Assembly: GCA_900455155.1 (NCBI GenBank)
Contig: UGUC01000002.1
Coordinates: forward strand, 1,178,001 to 1,242,000
DNA: 64,000 nucleotides
From: Providencia stuartii
GTDB taxonomy: Bacteria; Pseudomonadota; Gammaproteobacteria; Enterobacterales; Enterobacteriaceae
Reading direction: 5' to 3'
This document shows, piece by piece, positions 1 through 7,883 of the stretch (position 1 is the stretch's first letter; each line of letters starts with the position of its first letter). The position numbers were made by a program, and so were the translations under genes. The notes under the pieces were generated by a model that was not told where the DNA came from, did no database searches, and was given only the letters and a program-made list of their open reading frames with translations.

Positions 1-702
1 AAGTTAATTCCAGCAACAGAAGAAGGCGGTTACCACCAAATCGAAACAGCTTCCGGCGGAGTAATGAAGTCACGGAGTATCATTATTGCGACAGGTGCCC
101 GTTGGCGTAACATGGGAGTACCTGGGGAGCAAGAGTATCGCACGAAAGGCGTTACATTCTGCCCACACTGTGATGGTCCGTTGTTTAAAGGCAAACGCGT
201 TGCTGTGATTGGTGGGGGTAACTCAGGTATTGAAGCGGCTATTGACTTAGCGGGTATTGTTGAACATGTAACAGTATTGGAATTCGCGCCTGAATTGAAG
301 GCGGATTCAGTACTACAAGATAAAGCTCGTAGCCTGAAAAATGTTGACATTATCGTTAATGCTCAAACATTGGAAGTGAAGGGCGATGGTAGCAAGATGA
401 CGGGTCTTGAATATAAAGACCGTACTGATGATAGTGTACATTTATTAGAAGTTGCAGGTGCATTTGTGCAAATTGGCTTGTTGCCAAATACCAATTGGTT
501 AGGTGATACCGTTGCACGTAACCGTATAGGCGAAATTGAGGTGGATGCACGTGGCGAAACAAATGTGAAAGGTGTGTTCGCTGCGGGTGACTGTACTACT
601 GTACCTTATAAACAGATCATTATTTCAGCCGGTGAAGGTGCAAAAGCCGCACTTAGCGCCTTTGATTATCTAATCCGCACAAGTACCAGAACCGCTGAAT
701 AG
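1..702 (+). CDS. ahpF: Alkyl hydroperoxide reductase subunit F, C-terminal part (5' end outside window)
   Basis: AhpF is the FAD/NADH disulfide reductase that passes electrons to the peroxiredoxin AhpC. The frame is open from base 1, so the N-terminal thioredoxin-like part and start lie upstream of the window. The redox motif C-P-H-C is encoded at 160-171, followed directly by a GxGxxG-type nucleotide-binding stretch (VIGGGNSG). The end of the protein carries the typical FAAGDCT motif and the tail RTSTRTAE. The last 33 bases coincide with the att core used by the prophages, so the 3' end of ahpF is regenerated on integration. A strong terminator follows. Confidence 0.96.
   Translation, partial: KLIPATEEGGYHQIETASGGVMKSRSIIIATGARWRNMGVPGEQEYRTKGVTFCPHCDGPLFKGKRVAVIGGGNSGIEAAIDLAGIVEHVTVLEFAPELKADSVLQDKARSLKNVDIIVNAQTLEVKGDGSKMTGLEYKDRTDDSVHLLEVAGAFVQIGLLPNTNWLGDTVARNRIGEIEVDARGETNVKGVFAAGDCTTVPYKQIIISAGEGAKAALSAFDYLIRTSTRTAE
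670..701 (+). other. attL core of prophage 1 (in ahpF 3' end)
   Basis: The 32 bases starting CTAATCCGCACAAG at the ahpF 3' end recur without a mismatch at 34347-34378. The second copy is flanked by a diverged copy of the ahpF tail and of its terminator. The integrase gene lies just inside, reading towards this site, as is usual for P2-like prophages. The core is defined by sequence identity, so the true crossover point may be a shorter part of it. Confidence 0.85.
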
Positions 703-740
703 GTGTAATTTACTTTATATTCAGTGAGTTGTAGTCAAAA

Positions 741-768
741 GGCACTCGGGGGCGAGTGCCTTTTTTTT
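741..768 (+). terminator. Rho-independent terminator of ahpF
   Basis: Perfect stem GGCACTC / GAGTGCC with a GGGGGC loop followed by eight T. The same hairpin is present at the second att site near 34407-34434, so the phage attP region carries a copy of it. Confidence 0.93.
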
Positions 769-815
769 GTACATAATCTGTACAGAAAAGGCTCAAAAGT
801 GCCTAAAAGTGTTCA

Positions 816-903
816 AGTGTGGACAACTTGTGGACGATCTAAACGCTGATTTGGTGGTACTTACAGCGGAGAAATACATCCCAGTGTGGACAATTTGTGG
901 ACA
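816..903 (+). repeat. Direct repeats, probable integrase arm-type binding sites
   Basis: Two near-identical 20-bp repeats of the form AGTGTGGACAA(C/T)TTGTGGAC lie at 816-835 and 883-902, between the att core and the 3' end of int. A related copy is on the right prophage arm at 34249-34270, and one is in prophage 2 at 34480-34500. Repeats on both phage arms around a core are what arm-type sites of tyrosine integrases look like; binding itself is inferred. Confidence 0.6.
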
Positions 904-963
904 TGCAAAAGTTAAATTTGTATTGCTTTTCGTCGTCAAAATCATCCTAAAACGAACAGTCTA

Positions 964-1950
964 TTAAGCTAACTCTGTTCCTCCCTTTAATGGGTTGTAC
1001 GTAATCGCATCTTGAAGAAAGTCCGGTGCAAAGTGAGCGTAGGTCAGTGTTTGCTGTAATGTCGAGTGACCTAGGATCCTCTGCAAAGTAATAATACTGC
1101 CGCCATTCATCATAAAATGGGTTGCGAAAGTATGCCGTAATGCGTGCGTGGCTTGACCATGTGGCATGTCAGGCTTAATGGTCTTTATGTGTTTTCTAAA
1201 CATATCGTAAGAGGTGTTTGGAAAAAGTAGACCGGATTTTCGCGTACAGACCTTATCTGCGACTTCTTGGGAAATCGGCACAATGCGCGCTTTACCTGTT
1301 TTGGTAAAAGTGAAACGGATTTTATTTTGGATCACGTGCTCGCGTTTTAATTTAACTGCTTCCCCCCAACGCGCGCCGGTGCTTAAACATAAAATAGCCA
1401 CTTTTTTATTATCACCTTTTAATATATTCAGCAGCAGCCCAATTTCTTCATGCGTTAAATAGGACATCTCAGTCGCTTTTTGCTTTAACCGTGATAGCCC
1501 TCGTATTGGATGTTTACCCATAAATAAATCCGTGCGCTTTAAGGCGGTAAATATGCCGCTTATCGCTGAAAAATCACGGTTTATCGTGGAGGGCTTGATA
1601 CCCGCAGCGAGCCGAAGTTCGCGGTAAAGTGCTAATTGCTTATCGGTTAATAAGCACATTGGCGGGTTATCGAGTGCGGTCGCAATGCGTGTTGCCCTTA
1701 ATAACGTGTCCCGCGCATAGTCGCTACTTTTACCAAAGGTGTTCCACCACAAATCAATTAAGTCTTGTAGTGGCCGAATATCATTGGATTTATCTAACCA
1801 ATCTTTGTGCATTTTGTTCGATAGGGCGTAACGTTCAAACAAAACGGCTTCGTGTTTTGTATCAAATCGACGCCTGACGCGTTTTCCTTGACGGCCAGCC
1901 GGTCTAATGTCCACTTCATATTGACCATCTTCGAGTTTCTTAATTGCCAT
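964..1950 (-). CDS. int: P2-type tyrosine integrase
   Basis: Site-specific tyrosine recombinase of about 328 residues that inserts and excises the prophage at the ahpF 3' end. Visible catalytic elements are the first arginine in STGARWGEAVKL, the HALRHTFATHF box (H-x-x-R), and the active-site tyrosine in LGHSTLQQTLTYAHF near the C-terminus. The N-terminal part (AIKKLEDGQYEVDIRPAGRQGKR) is the AP2-like arm-binding domain seen in P2/186-like integrases. I chose the ATG at 1950 because it has a GGAGGG ribosome-binding site 8 bases upstream; a longer reading to 1995 lacks this. The gene faces the attL core, with arm-type repeats between. A truncated copy occurs in prophage 2 at 34563-34677. Confidence 0.94.
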   Translation of the reverse strand: MAIKKLEDGQYEVDIRPAGRQGKRVRRRFDTKHEAVLFERYALSNKMHKDWLDKSNDIRPLQDLIDLWWNTFGKSSDYARDTLLRATRIATALDNPPMCLLTDKQLALYRELRLAAGIKPSTINRDFSAISGIFTALKRTDLFMGKHPIRGLSRLKQKATEMSYLTHEEIGLLLNILKGDNKKVAILCLSTGARWGEAVKLKREHVIQNKIRFTFTKTGKARIVPISQEVADKVCTRKSGLLFPNTSYDMFRKHIKTIKPDMPHGQATHALRHTFATHFMMNGGSIITLQRILGHSTLQQTLTYAHFAPDFLQDAITYNPLKGGTELA

Positions 1951-2013
1951 AAGAAAGCCCTCCGAGGGTCGATTGGCCTTGCGAGTTAACCTCACAAAAT
2001 GCCTGATAAATTG

Positions 2014-2313
2014 TTAACCAGTTTTCTTGTCTGAGTGGGGTGAGCCTGAATTTTCGTGCCCAGTGTGCGCTAAAGCCGGTGCGATTTGGCCAGCTTCAGG
2101 GTTTATTTCGTCGAACATAAACCAATGAAGATATTTTTTAAATCTTGGATGTATAAATAGTTTCATACCAGCCTCCATCGGCATTTTAGCTTTTCCCGAT
2201 TCATAGCCATGATATGTATTGTAATTAATACCAATTAAATCAGCTATTTCCTTTGTTTTCAGACGCTCTGAGTCCCTTATGAGCTTTAACTTCTCTGATT
2301 GTTGAGTTGACAT
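2014..2313 (-). CDS. Phage repressor, HTH protein (C-like)
   Basis: Protein of about 99 residues with an N-terminal helix-turn-helix (EKLKLIRDSERLKTKEIADLIGINYNTYHGYESGKAKMP in three short blocks) of the XRE/P2 C repressor style. It lies divergently from the Cox-like gene at 2416, the classical lysis-lysogeny switch arrangement of P2-like phages. The ATG at 2313 is preferred over an upstream TTG at 2331. The C-terminal 25 residues are low-complexity and polar. Role as immunity repressor is inferred from domain and position. Confidence 0.82.
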   Translation of the reverse strand: MSTQQSEKLKLIRDSERLKTKEIADLIGINYNTYHGYESGKAKMPMEAGMKLFIHPRFKKYLHWFMFDEINPEAGQIAPALAHTGHENSGSPHSDKKTG

Positions 2314-2333
2314 GTAATTTCTAATCTGCAATT

Positions 2334-2366
2334 ATTCACTTAAATAGAAATCGCCTTTTAGTGAAT
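2334..2366. promoter_or_regulatory. Inverted repeat in the repressor/Cox intergenic region, candidate operator
   Basis: ATTCACTTAAA at 2334-2344 and TTTTAGTGAAT at 2356-2366 form an inverted repeat with one mismatch. It sits between the divergent repressor and Cox genes, where the repressor operator is expected. Function is inferred from symmetry and location. Confidence 0.55.
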
Positions 2367-2415
2367 CAAGGCGCCATAGAGCGCAAAAGAGTGCCCATAA
2401 ATAAGAGGTTATCAG

Positions 2416-2682
2416 ATGAGAGAGAAAATCGTAAGTCTGTCAGATGTTGTGACTGAGGAAAAATTCGCTGAGTTGATTGGTAAGCCAGCAAGCGCAGTGG
2501 CTGATATGCGTAAGGCCGGTAAGTTACCGATTGTTCAGATGAAAAGACCCGGCTCTAGTCGTGCGGAGAATTATGTGTATTTGCCTGCGTGGAATAACGG
2601 TTTAAGGCTGGCCTATGAGTCGTTACCCGCAGAAATGCGCGACGGTTGGTTGGTGTGGTTGGGTTTAGGTAAGCCGCAATGA
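2416..2682 (+). CDS. cox: Cox-like excisionase / early regulator
   Basis: Protein of 88 residues, close in size to P2 Cox (about 91). It has a winged-helix type DNA-binding segment (EEKFAELIGKPASAVADMRKAGKLPIV) and a C-terminus with AWNNGLRLAYESLPAEMRDGW. Cox proteins direct excision and repress the lysogenic promoter. The gene starts the plus-strand early operon opposite the repressor; its stop overlaps the start of the next gene by 4 bases. RBS-like AAGAGG lies upstream. Confidence 0.85.
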   Translation: MREKIVSLSDVVTEEKFAELIGKPASAVADMRKAGKLPIVQMKRPGSSRAENYVYLPAWNNGLRLAYESLPAEMRDGWLVWLGLGKPQ

Positions 2683-2876
2683 GTCAGGTTATTTGTGTGA
2701 GCCATCATTGCGCGGTGTATCGCGGGTTTACGATTATTACGTTACCACGCAAGAAGCAGACACCAATCACACGTTATCACGTTTGGCATTTAGGGGAGTC
2801 GTTCGGCAAGTTTGATGCTATGGCTGAAGCGACAAAATATATAGATGGGCTGTGGAGGATGAAAGGTGGAAAGTAA
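2679..2876 (+). CDS. Small early phage protein, unknown function
   Basis: 65 residues, translationally coupled to the Cox-like gene through ATGA overlap. Basic and aromatic-rich (HHCAVYRGFTIITLPRKKQ, then YHVWHLGESFGKFDAMAEAT). P2-like phages of enterobacteria commonly carry a small protein of this kind right after cox, but no function can be read from it. Confidence 0.7.
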   Translation: MSQVICVSHHCAVYRGFTIITLPRKKQTPITRYHVWHLGESFGKFDAMAEATKYIDGLWRMKGGK

Positions 2877-3051
2877 TTTAACTTCAAATCAAAAATTTAA
2901 TTTAATGACTTCATCAATTGATAATTTAATTATTAACGATAATCAAAATAAGCATTTTCAAAACATTATTGTTTCTAATTCTATTATCTCTGGAGAGTGT
3001 AGATTGTACAAAGACAATGTTCATATAGCGAACATTGTCTTTCAAAAATAA
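2866..3051 (+). CDS. Small AT-rich early ORF, unknown function
   Basis: 61 residues from a GTG start at 2866, overlapping the previous gene's end, with GGAGG 7 bases upstream. Rich in Asn and Ile and clearly more AT-rich than the genes before it. Its last codons coincide with a perfect 13-bp hairpin (3010-3042), so either the ORF is accidental or the terminator evolved inside it. It converges on the broken minus-strand gene at 3055-3489. Confidence 0.4.
   Translation: MESNLTSNQKFNLMTSSIDNLIINDNQNKHFQNIIVSNSIISGECRLYKDNVHIANIVFQK
3010..3042. terminator. 13-bp perfect hairpin between convergent genes
   Basis: AAAGACAATGTTC and its exact complement flank a 7-base loop. It can terminate in either direction between the plus-strand early operon and the minus-strand gene ending at 3055. 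T-tracts are short, so strength is uncertain. Confidence 0.6.
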
Positions 3052-3054
3052 CTT

Positions 3055-3489
3055 TCACTTTATTGTGTTGTACAAGACGCTGATACCACTAGTTAACAAG
3101 CTAGAAGCTACATTCACTAAGACTTCTTTTGTACCTGTTTTAGTCGCTTTAACTAACTCGTCACCAAATGATGATGAGCCATCAATTGAATTAGGGATTA
3201 ATTTTAATAATTCTAATCCTTTGGATGTTAAAACAAGATTTTTAGCTTGTCTTGGGTCAATTTGACCTGTGATATAACCGGTTTCAATTAACCAGTCTAT
3301 GGCTGATGAAACAAAGATAGAATTTAAGTTTACTTGTGGAGTGCCTGTATTTTCAGCTGAAATTATTTGGGTATCAGGAAATAAAGTGGATAGTAAAAAG
3401 ATGTTTTTACTGGAAATTTTTCATATAAATGAGCAAGGGTAATACCAGTAAACTTCATTAAATTTAACAATATTTTCAGGAGTAGACAT
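3055..3489 (-). pseudogene. Broken minus-strand gene of about 144 codons, unknown function
   Basis: From an ATG at 3489 (SD AAAGGA 7 bases upstream) to a TGA at 3057-3055 the distance is exactly 145 codons. Reading starts MSTPENIVKFNE, continues plausibly only in a shifted frame as TGITLAHLYEK, then returns to the first frame as NIFLLSTLFPDTQIIS and runs through AIDWLIETGYITGQID and NLVLTSKGLELLKLIP to the stop. Two compensating one-base changes (around the GTTTACTGG and GAAAAATTT stretches on the minus strand) explain this; read without them, a TGA interrupts at codon 23. The start overlaps by two bases with the start of the divergent gene at 3488. Unknown moron-type gene, either decayed or mis-sequenced. 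Confidence 0.6.
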
Positions 3490-3727
3490 GGATAATCCTT
3501 TGTTATCGAAACAGGCCAAAAACAATGATGAATTATACAATAAAATCAGTGAATTAATTGATTATCAGCTTGGACTAGTTTTTGATGCTTATACTAGCAA
3601 AAAACAATGGAATGATCTTCTTGCAAGTGCCGATTTAAACCAAATAGCGGAAGCGCTAGCTAATAACTTACACAGTGCAGGGCTTGATGTTGTTACAGCC
3701 AGAAGAATTCTAAATAAGCAATGTTAG
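3488..3727 (+). CDS. Hypothetical phage protein
   Basis: 79 residues, acidic and helical (NNDELYNKISELIDYQLGL, then LNQIAEALANNLHSAGLDV). AGGAG lies 5 bases before the ATG. Its start codon overlaps, on the other strand, the start of the broken gene ending at 3055, so the two share a very tight divergent start. No family recognised. Confidence 0.6.
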   Translation: MDNPLLSKQAKNNDELYNKISELIDYQLGLVFDAYTSKKQWNDLLASADLNQIAEALANNLHSAGLDVVTARRILNKQC

Positions 3728-3944
3728 GTGGCTGTTATGCCTGATTCCGGTCAATAAATTGCAGGCATAGCAAATATACCACACACCATGTTGCCGATCA
3801 TGGTTAAAAAAATCGGATTAAATATCGTAAGGTGATTATTAATATAGAAAATAATCAGAGTTAGATAGTATTTAAATAATCAAATTAATAAACAATGACC
3901 TTTATCGGTCAGGGCTTTTTATTACCTAAAAATGAGGTTTTAAA

Positions 3945-4166
3945 ATGAGACATATTCCAGACCCTATATTTACTCCCGTCGCCGAAAATATAAAAGCCAA
4001 TCGGGAAGATGAGCGCAAATCATTAATGAATCGTTTTGCTGATCGCCAACGTCAATTAGCTGACAAAGTATTAACAGAGAAATTAGATTATGCGCAAATT
4101 CATCAGTTATTGATTGATGAAGCGGATAAATTCGAGTCACAAGCGGGAGATCTTAACTATGTCTGA
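3945..4166 (+). CDS. DUF2732-like phage protein
   Basis: 73 residues, strongly helical and charged (NIKANREDERKSLMNRFADR, then QLADKVLTEKLDYAQIHQLL). Its position before the TraR/DksA zinc-finger gene and the replication gene matches the small DUF2732 protein of P2-like enterobacterial phages. The family assignment rests on size, composition and order. It overlaps the next gene's start. Confidence 0.6.
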   Translation: MRHIPDPIFTPVAENIKANREDERKSLMNRFADRQRQLADKVLTEKLDYAQIHQLLIDEADKFESQAGDLNYV

Positions 4167-4380
4167 TGTTATCGACCGCGCCAATGAACATGCGGCATTA
4201 GTGCTAGAACAGAATATCCAAGCTGCGAGGAAGCCAGCGAATAGTGTATCTGCGTTTGAATGTGAGAATTGTGATCACCCAATACCAGAAGCCCGCCGCC
4301 AAGCAGCGATTGGCTGCACCTTGTGTATTGACTGCCAAATTCTGTTTGAACTGAAAGAAAAACATTACCACAGCGTATGA
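4159..4380 (+). CDS. TraR/DksA-type zinc-finger protein
   Basis: 73 residues with one zinc finger, C35-x2-C38-x17-C56-x2-C59, in the arrangement of TraR/DksA C4 fingers; P2-like phages carry such a gene (orf82-like) ahead of the replication gene. TraR-like proteins bind the RNA polymerase secondary channel. I start at the ATG at 4159, which has GGGAGA upstream and overlaps the previous stop, rather than the longer reading from 4114. Confidence 0.8.
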   Translation: MSDVIDRANEHAALVLEQNIQAARKPANSVSAFECENCDHPIPEARRQAAIGCTLCIDCQILFELKEKHYHSV

Positions 4381-4457
4381 GAAATCATTTTCTGTAAGCA
4401 AATAAAAAGCACACAACCTGCGGGATAGACGCTGATTGTGTGCTCTAAGGTTATCAC

Positions 4458-7119
4458 ATGAAATCATATCATATTCAGGCGTTATTGCCTCGCCTTATAC
4501 ACGACTTTCAATTTAAAGAGCAAAATGGCTATTTACGCCAAGGTGTGTGCCCGAACTGTAAGAAAAAAGAGTTATTTACCTCAATTGAAATGCCGTTTGT
4601 ATTGCGTTGTGGCCGTGAAAATAAATGTGGCGCTGAGTTGATTGTAAAAGAGATTTATCCCGATATATTTGATGACTGGTCAGCACACTATCCTAAGACG
4701 CAACAAGCCCCAAATGCAGCCGCAGATGCCTATTTACAGCACGCCAGAGGGCTAGACATCGCTCCGTTGAAAGGGTTGTATTCCGAGTCTAGCTATCATG
4801 CCAATGGGTTAGGTGCGGCAACGGTGAAATTTGCTTTACCCGAGGGGGCATATTGGGAGCGAATTATTGATAGACCCTCACGGTTTGATCGCAAAGCTAA
4901 CTTTTTTGGTTCTTATAAAGGGCATTGGTGGACACTGCCGCAACAGGATTTAACTCAGGCCAAAGAGATTTGGCTAACGGAAGGCATTTTCGATGCCCTT
5001 AGCTTGATTCAAAATGGTATTGCTGCTGTATCGTTAATGACTTGCCATAATTACCCTGAAGTTGCTTTGAATGCGCTGAGAGCTGCGCTAGGTAACAATA
5101 AAAAACCGTTGTTGGTTTGGGCGCTAGATAATGGCTCAGCTGGCGAACGTGCCATGAAAAAGTTTGTTGCCCGCAGCCATGATGATGGCTGGAGAGCCAC
5201 TGCCGCGAGACCCGCTGAAAAAGAGTGTGGCAACGATTGGAATGACTTACATATGAAAGGCAAGCTAACGGAGCGCGATATTGCCCGTTATCGCTATTAC
5301 GGCAAGTTGTTGTTAGCCTCAACTGCGTTTGAAAAGGCGCGTTTAATGTTTAACTGGACGGAGCGTTCAGAGTTCGATTTTCAGCACGATAACCGCTTGT
5401 ATTGGTTTAAGTTGGATATCGATAAAATGATGAAAACCATTGAGCGTATTCATGATGCCGAACCCGATTTAGATGAAGATGAAGCCAGACAAAAAGCGGT
5501 AAAAGAGTCAGGTACGGTAGTTGAAATTGCCAATTGTTATCCCACGCCGTTATATTTCCAAAAGTCGGTTGAAACCGATGAATCATGGTATTACATGAGG
5601 GTCGATTTCCCTCGTCAGGCGCAAGTTAAAGCCACGTTTACTGCCTCGCAGTTAACCAGTGCCAGTGAATTCAAGAAGCGTTTATTGCATGTGGCCAAAG
5701 GGGCGGTTTATACCGGCACAACTTTGCAATTGGACCGCATTTGCAAGCAAGCTTTGCCAGATATTAAAGAGGTGATCACGCAAAATTATGTGGGTTATAA
5801 CAAAGAGTATGGTGTGTATGTGTTTAATGATGTTGCGGTGCAGGATGGTAAGTGTTTTACGTTAAATGAGGAGGATTATTTCTCTCTCAATAAGTTGGAT
5901 ATCAAGACGTTAAGCCTTAGCCCATCATTGGCCATTAATACCGATTTTAGCGAATTTGATACCAGTTTGGTTGAGCTCCCTTTGGGATGCATTTGGCGCA
6001 AAAGGTTATGTAGTGTTGGCGTTCTGGTTGGGTTCGTTCTTTGCGGAGCAGATACGCAAGACCCATAAAAGCTATCCATTTTTAGAAATTTGCGGTGAAC
6101 CTGGTTCTGGTAAAAGTACGTTGATTGAGTTTTTATGGCGCTTATGTGGTCGTGCTGATTACGAGGGGTTCGATGCATCAAAATCGAGTGTTGCCGCTCG
6201 AGGACGAAACTTCTCACAGATAAGTAATTTGCCAGTGTGTTTAATTGAAAGTGATCGCGTGCAAGATAATGCAAAACTAAAAGCGTTTGATTGGGAAGAG
6301 TTAAAATCACTGTATAACGGCCGTGCGACGCGTTCACTAGGGGTTAAAAATAGCGGTAATGAGACCTACGAGCCGTTATTTAAAGGCAGTATTGTGATTG
6401 CACAGAATGCAGAGATTAACGCGTCACGCGCCGTTTTAGAACGGATTATTCATCTTTATACCGACAAAGCGGAGCAAAGTGTTGAAACTCGTTATGCTGC
6501 CATTGCCCTTGAACGTTATCCCATTGAAAAGCTGTCTGGTTTTCTGCCTACGGTATTGATGAAAGAAGCGGCAATATTAAAGCAATACAATGAGCGCGTA
6601 GATAGTTTACAGGCGCAGTTATTTGCGGATAAAGCGATTAACCATGAGCGGATCGCCAAAAATCACGCACAACTAATTGCGTTATTGGAAACGTTAGCGT
6701 TAGTTCTTCCTGTAAAAGCGGCTCATATCCGCCAAACTCGTGACTTTATTATTGAGTTGGCCAAACAACGTGTCCAAGCGATCCAACTTGACCAGCCACA
6801 AGTGATGGAGTTTTGGGAACTGTTTGATTATTTACACGATAACGAGGCTTTTGGTGTGAATCACAGCAGTGAAAAGGGTGTTTATGCAGTGAATTTTAAC
6901 CATATTGCACAGGTGGCTAGTGAGTACCGTCAGTCTATGCAATTGAATACTGATATTAAGAATTTATTGAAAGCGGGGCGTATGCGTAAGTTTGTGGGCG
7001 TTAAGACGGTGAGAAGTGTGGTGAACAGTCAATTTAATAACACGCTTGCGGTGGGGAGTACTTTGTCGAAGCCGGATGTGCTTAGATGTTGGGTATTCCA
7101 AGAAAACAGTGAAAGCTAG
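4458..7119 (+). CDS. Primase-helicase replication protein (toprim and P-loop), frameshifted
   Basis: Large replication protein, about 886 residues if one frameshift is corrected. The N-terminus has a zinc finger (C31, C34, C51, C57); next come toprim-like motifs (WLTEGIFDALSLI and LLVWALDNGSAG); the C-terminal half has a Walker A (GEPGSGKST) and helicase-like motifs (CLIESDRVQDN). Two reading frames overlap at 5956-6068; removing one C from the CCC at 5978-5980 joins them as VELLWDAFGAKG. The order primase then helicase recalls the P4 alpha protein rather than the rolling-circle protein A of P2. A repeat field like an origin follows. The frameshift is either a sequencing error or makes the prophage replication-defective. 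Confidence 0.8.
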
Positions 7120-7294
7120 TTATCGTCTATTTCCTTTCTATCGGCTGCCTTGTGCAGCCTTTCTCTTATTTAAAAATATCCATCAAAGCAAAACCATAAA
7201 TACTCAGAATAACAAATAAAGAAGATATTATTGATTGCACGATAAATAAGCATTATTAGAGGATTTTTATATAAATAGAGAATTTATGGGAGGG

Positions 7295-7830
7295 GTTCGG
7301 AAAGGCGTTACAAACGTTACAAATTTAGTATTTCCATATAATGCATTGATTATTAATATAAATATAGGCACCTAAAAACGTTACAAAAGCGTTACTTTAC
7401 CGTTACGTGTAACGGTTTTAAAAGGTTACAAATTAGAAATATAACTTATTGTTTTATAAGGATGTAACGTTTTAGACTCTATTTTGTGATGCTTTGTAAC
7501 GGTTAAAACGTTACATTGAAATGCTTTATTATCAGTGGGTTATTGGTTGTTTTTGGATAGTGTAACGGTTGTAACGCTTTTCCGAACACGTCACCGTTAT
7601 TTGGGGTGTGAATTTTGTTTGTTAATAGTGAAGTAAGGATAGGCTATTATTTTATCTCTTTGAGGGGTAGTCAGAATTCGTGGGAGGGGTTCGGAAAGCG
7701 GTTACAATGGTTACAAAATTAAAATAGTATTGTATCTTATTGATAAGATATAAAAATATAGGAAAGGCAAAAGGTTACAAATAGGTTACTTTGTGGTTAC
7801 GTGTAACCGTTGTAATCGATTTACGAAGGG
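7295..7830. repeat. Origin-like field of GTTAC/GTAAC repeats with long inverted repeat
   Basis: The 7120-7883 gap has no gene. It holds about 18 GTTAC or GTAAC motifs in two clusters (7295-7587 and 7693-7826). The first cluster is closed by a 26-bp inverted repeat, 7295-7320 and 7562-7587, both of the form GTTCGGAAARGCGTTACAA, matching at 24 of 26 positions. A similar field occurs at the same place in prophage 2 (35200-35780). Dense short repeats next to a primase-helicase gene suggest its origin, as with the iterons bound by P4 alpha; this is inferred. Confidence 0.6.
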
Positions 7831-7883
7831 GAAACCCCTTTTCATTATTAATTTGAAAGAGGGGTTATTAAATAAAACTGCTA

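Noticed and set aside
767-967. Small frame downstream of the ahpF terminator
   Set aside because: It runs through the att arm repeats and starts at the terminator T-tract; nothing supports translation.
3035-3265. Plus-strand frame at 3035-3265
   Set aside because: The minus strand reads as a coherent, though frameshifted, protein over the same bases.
4204-5322. Antisense frames opposite the TraR-like and replication genes
   Set aside because: They are shadows of strongly coding plus-strand genes with recognisable motifs.
7295-7830. GTTAC/GTAAC repeats considered as a CRISPR array
   Set aside because: Repeats are 5-10 bases, unevenly spaced and in both orientations, with no constant repeat/spacer unit and no cas genes nearby.
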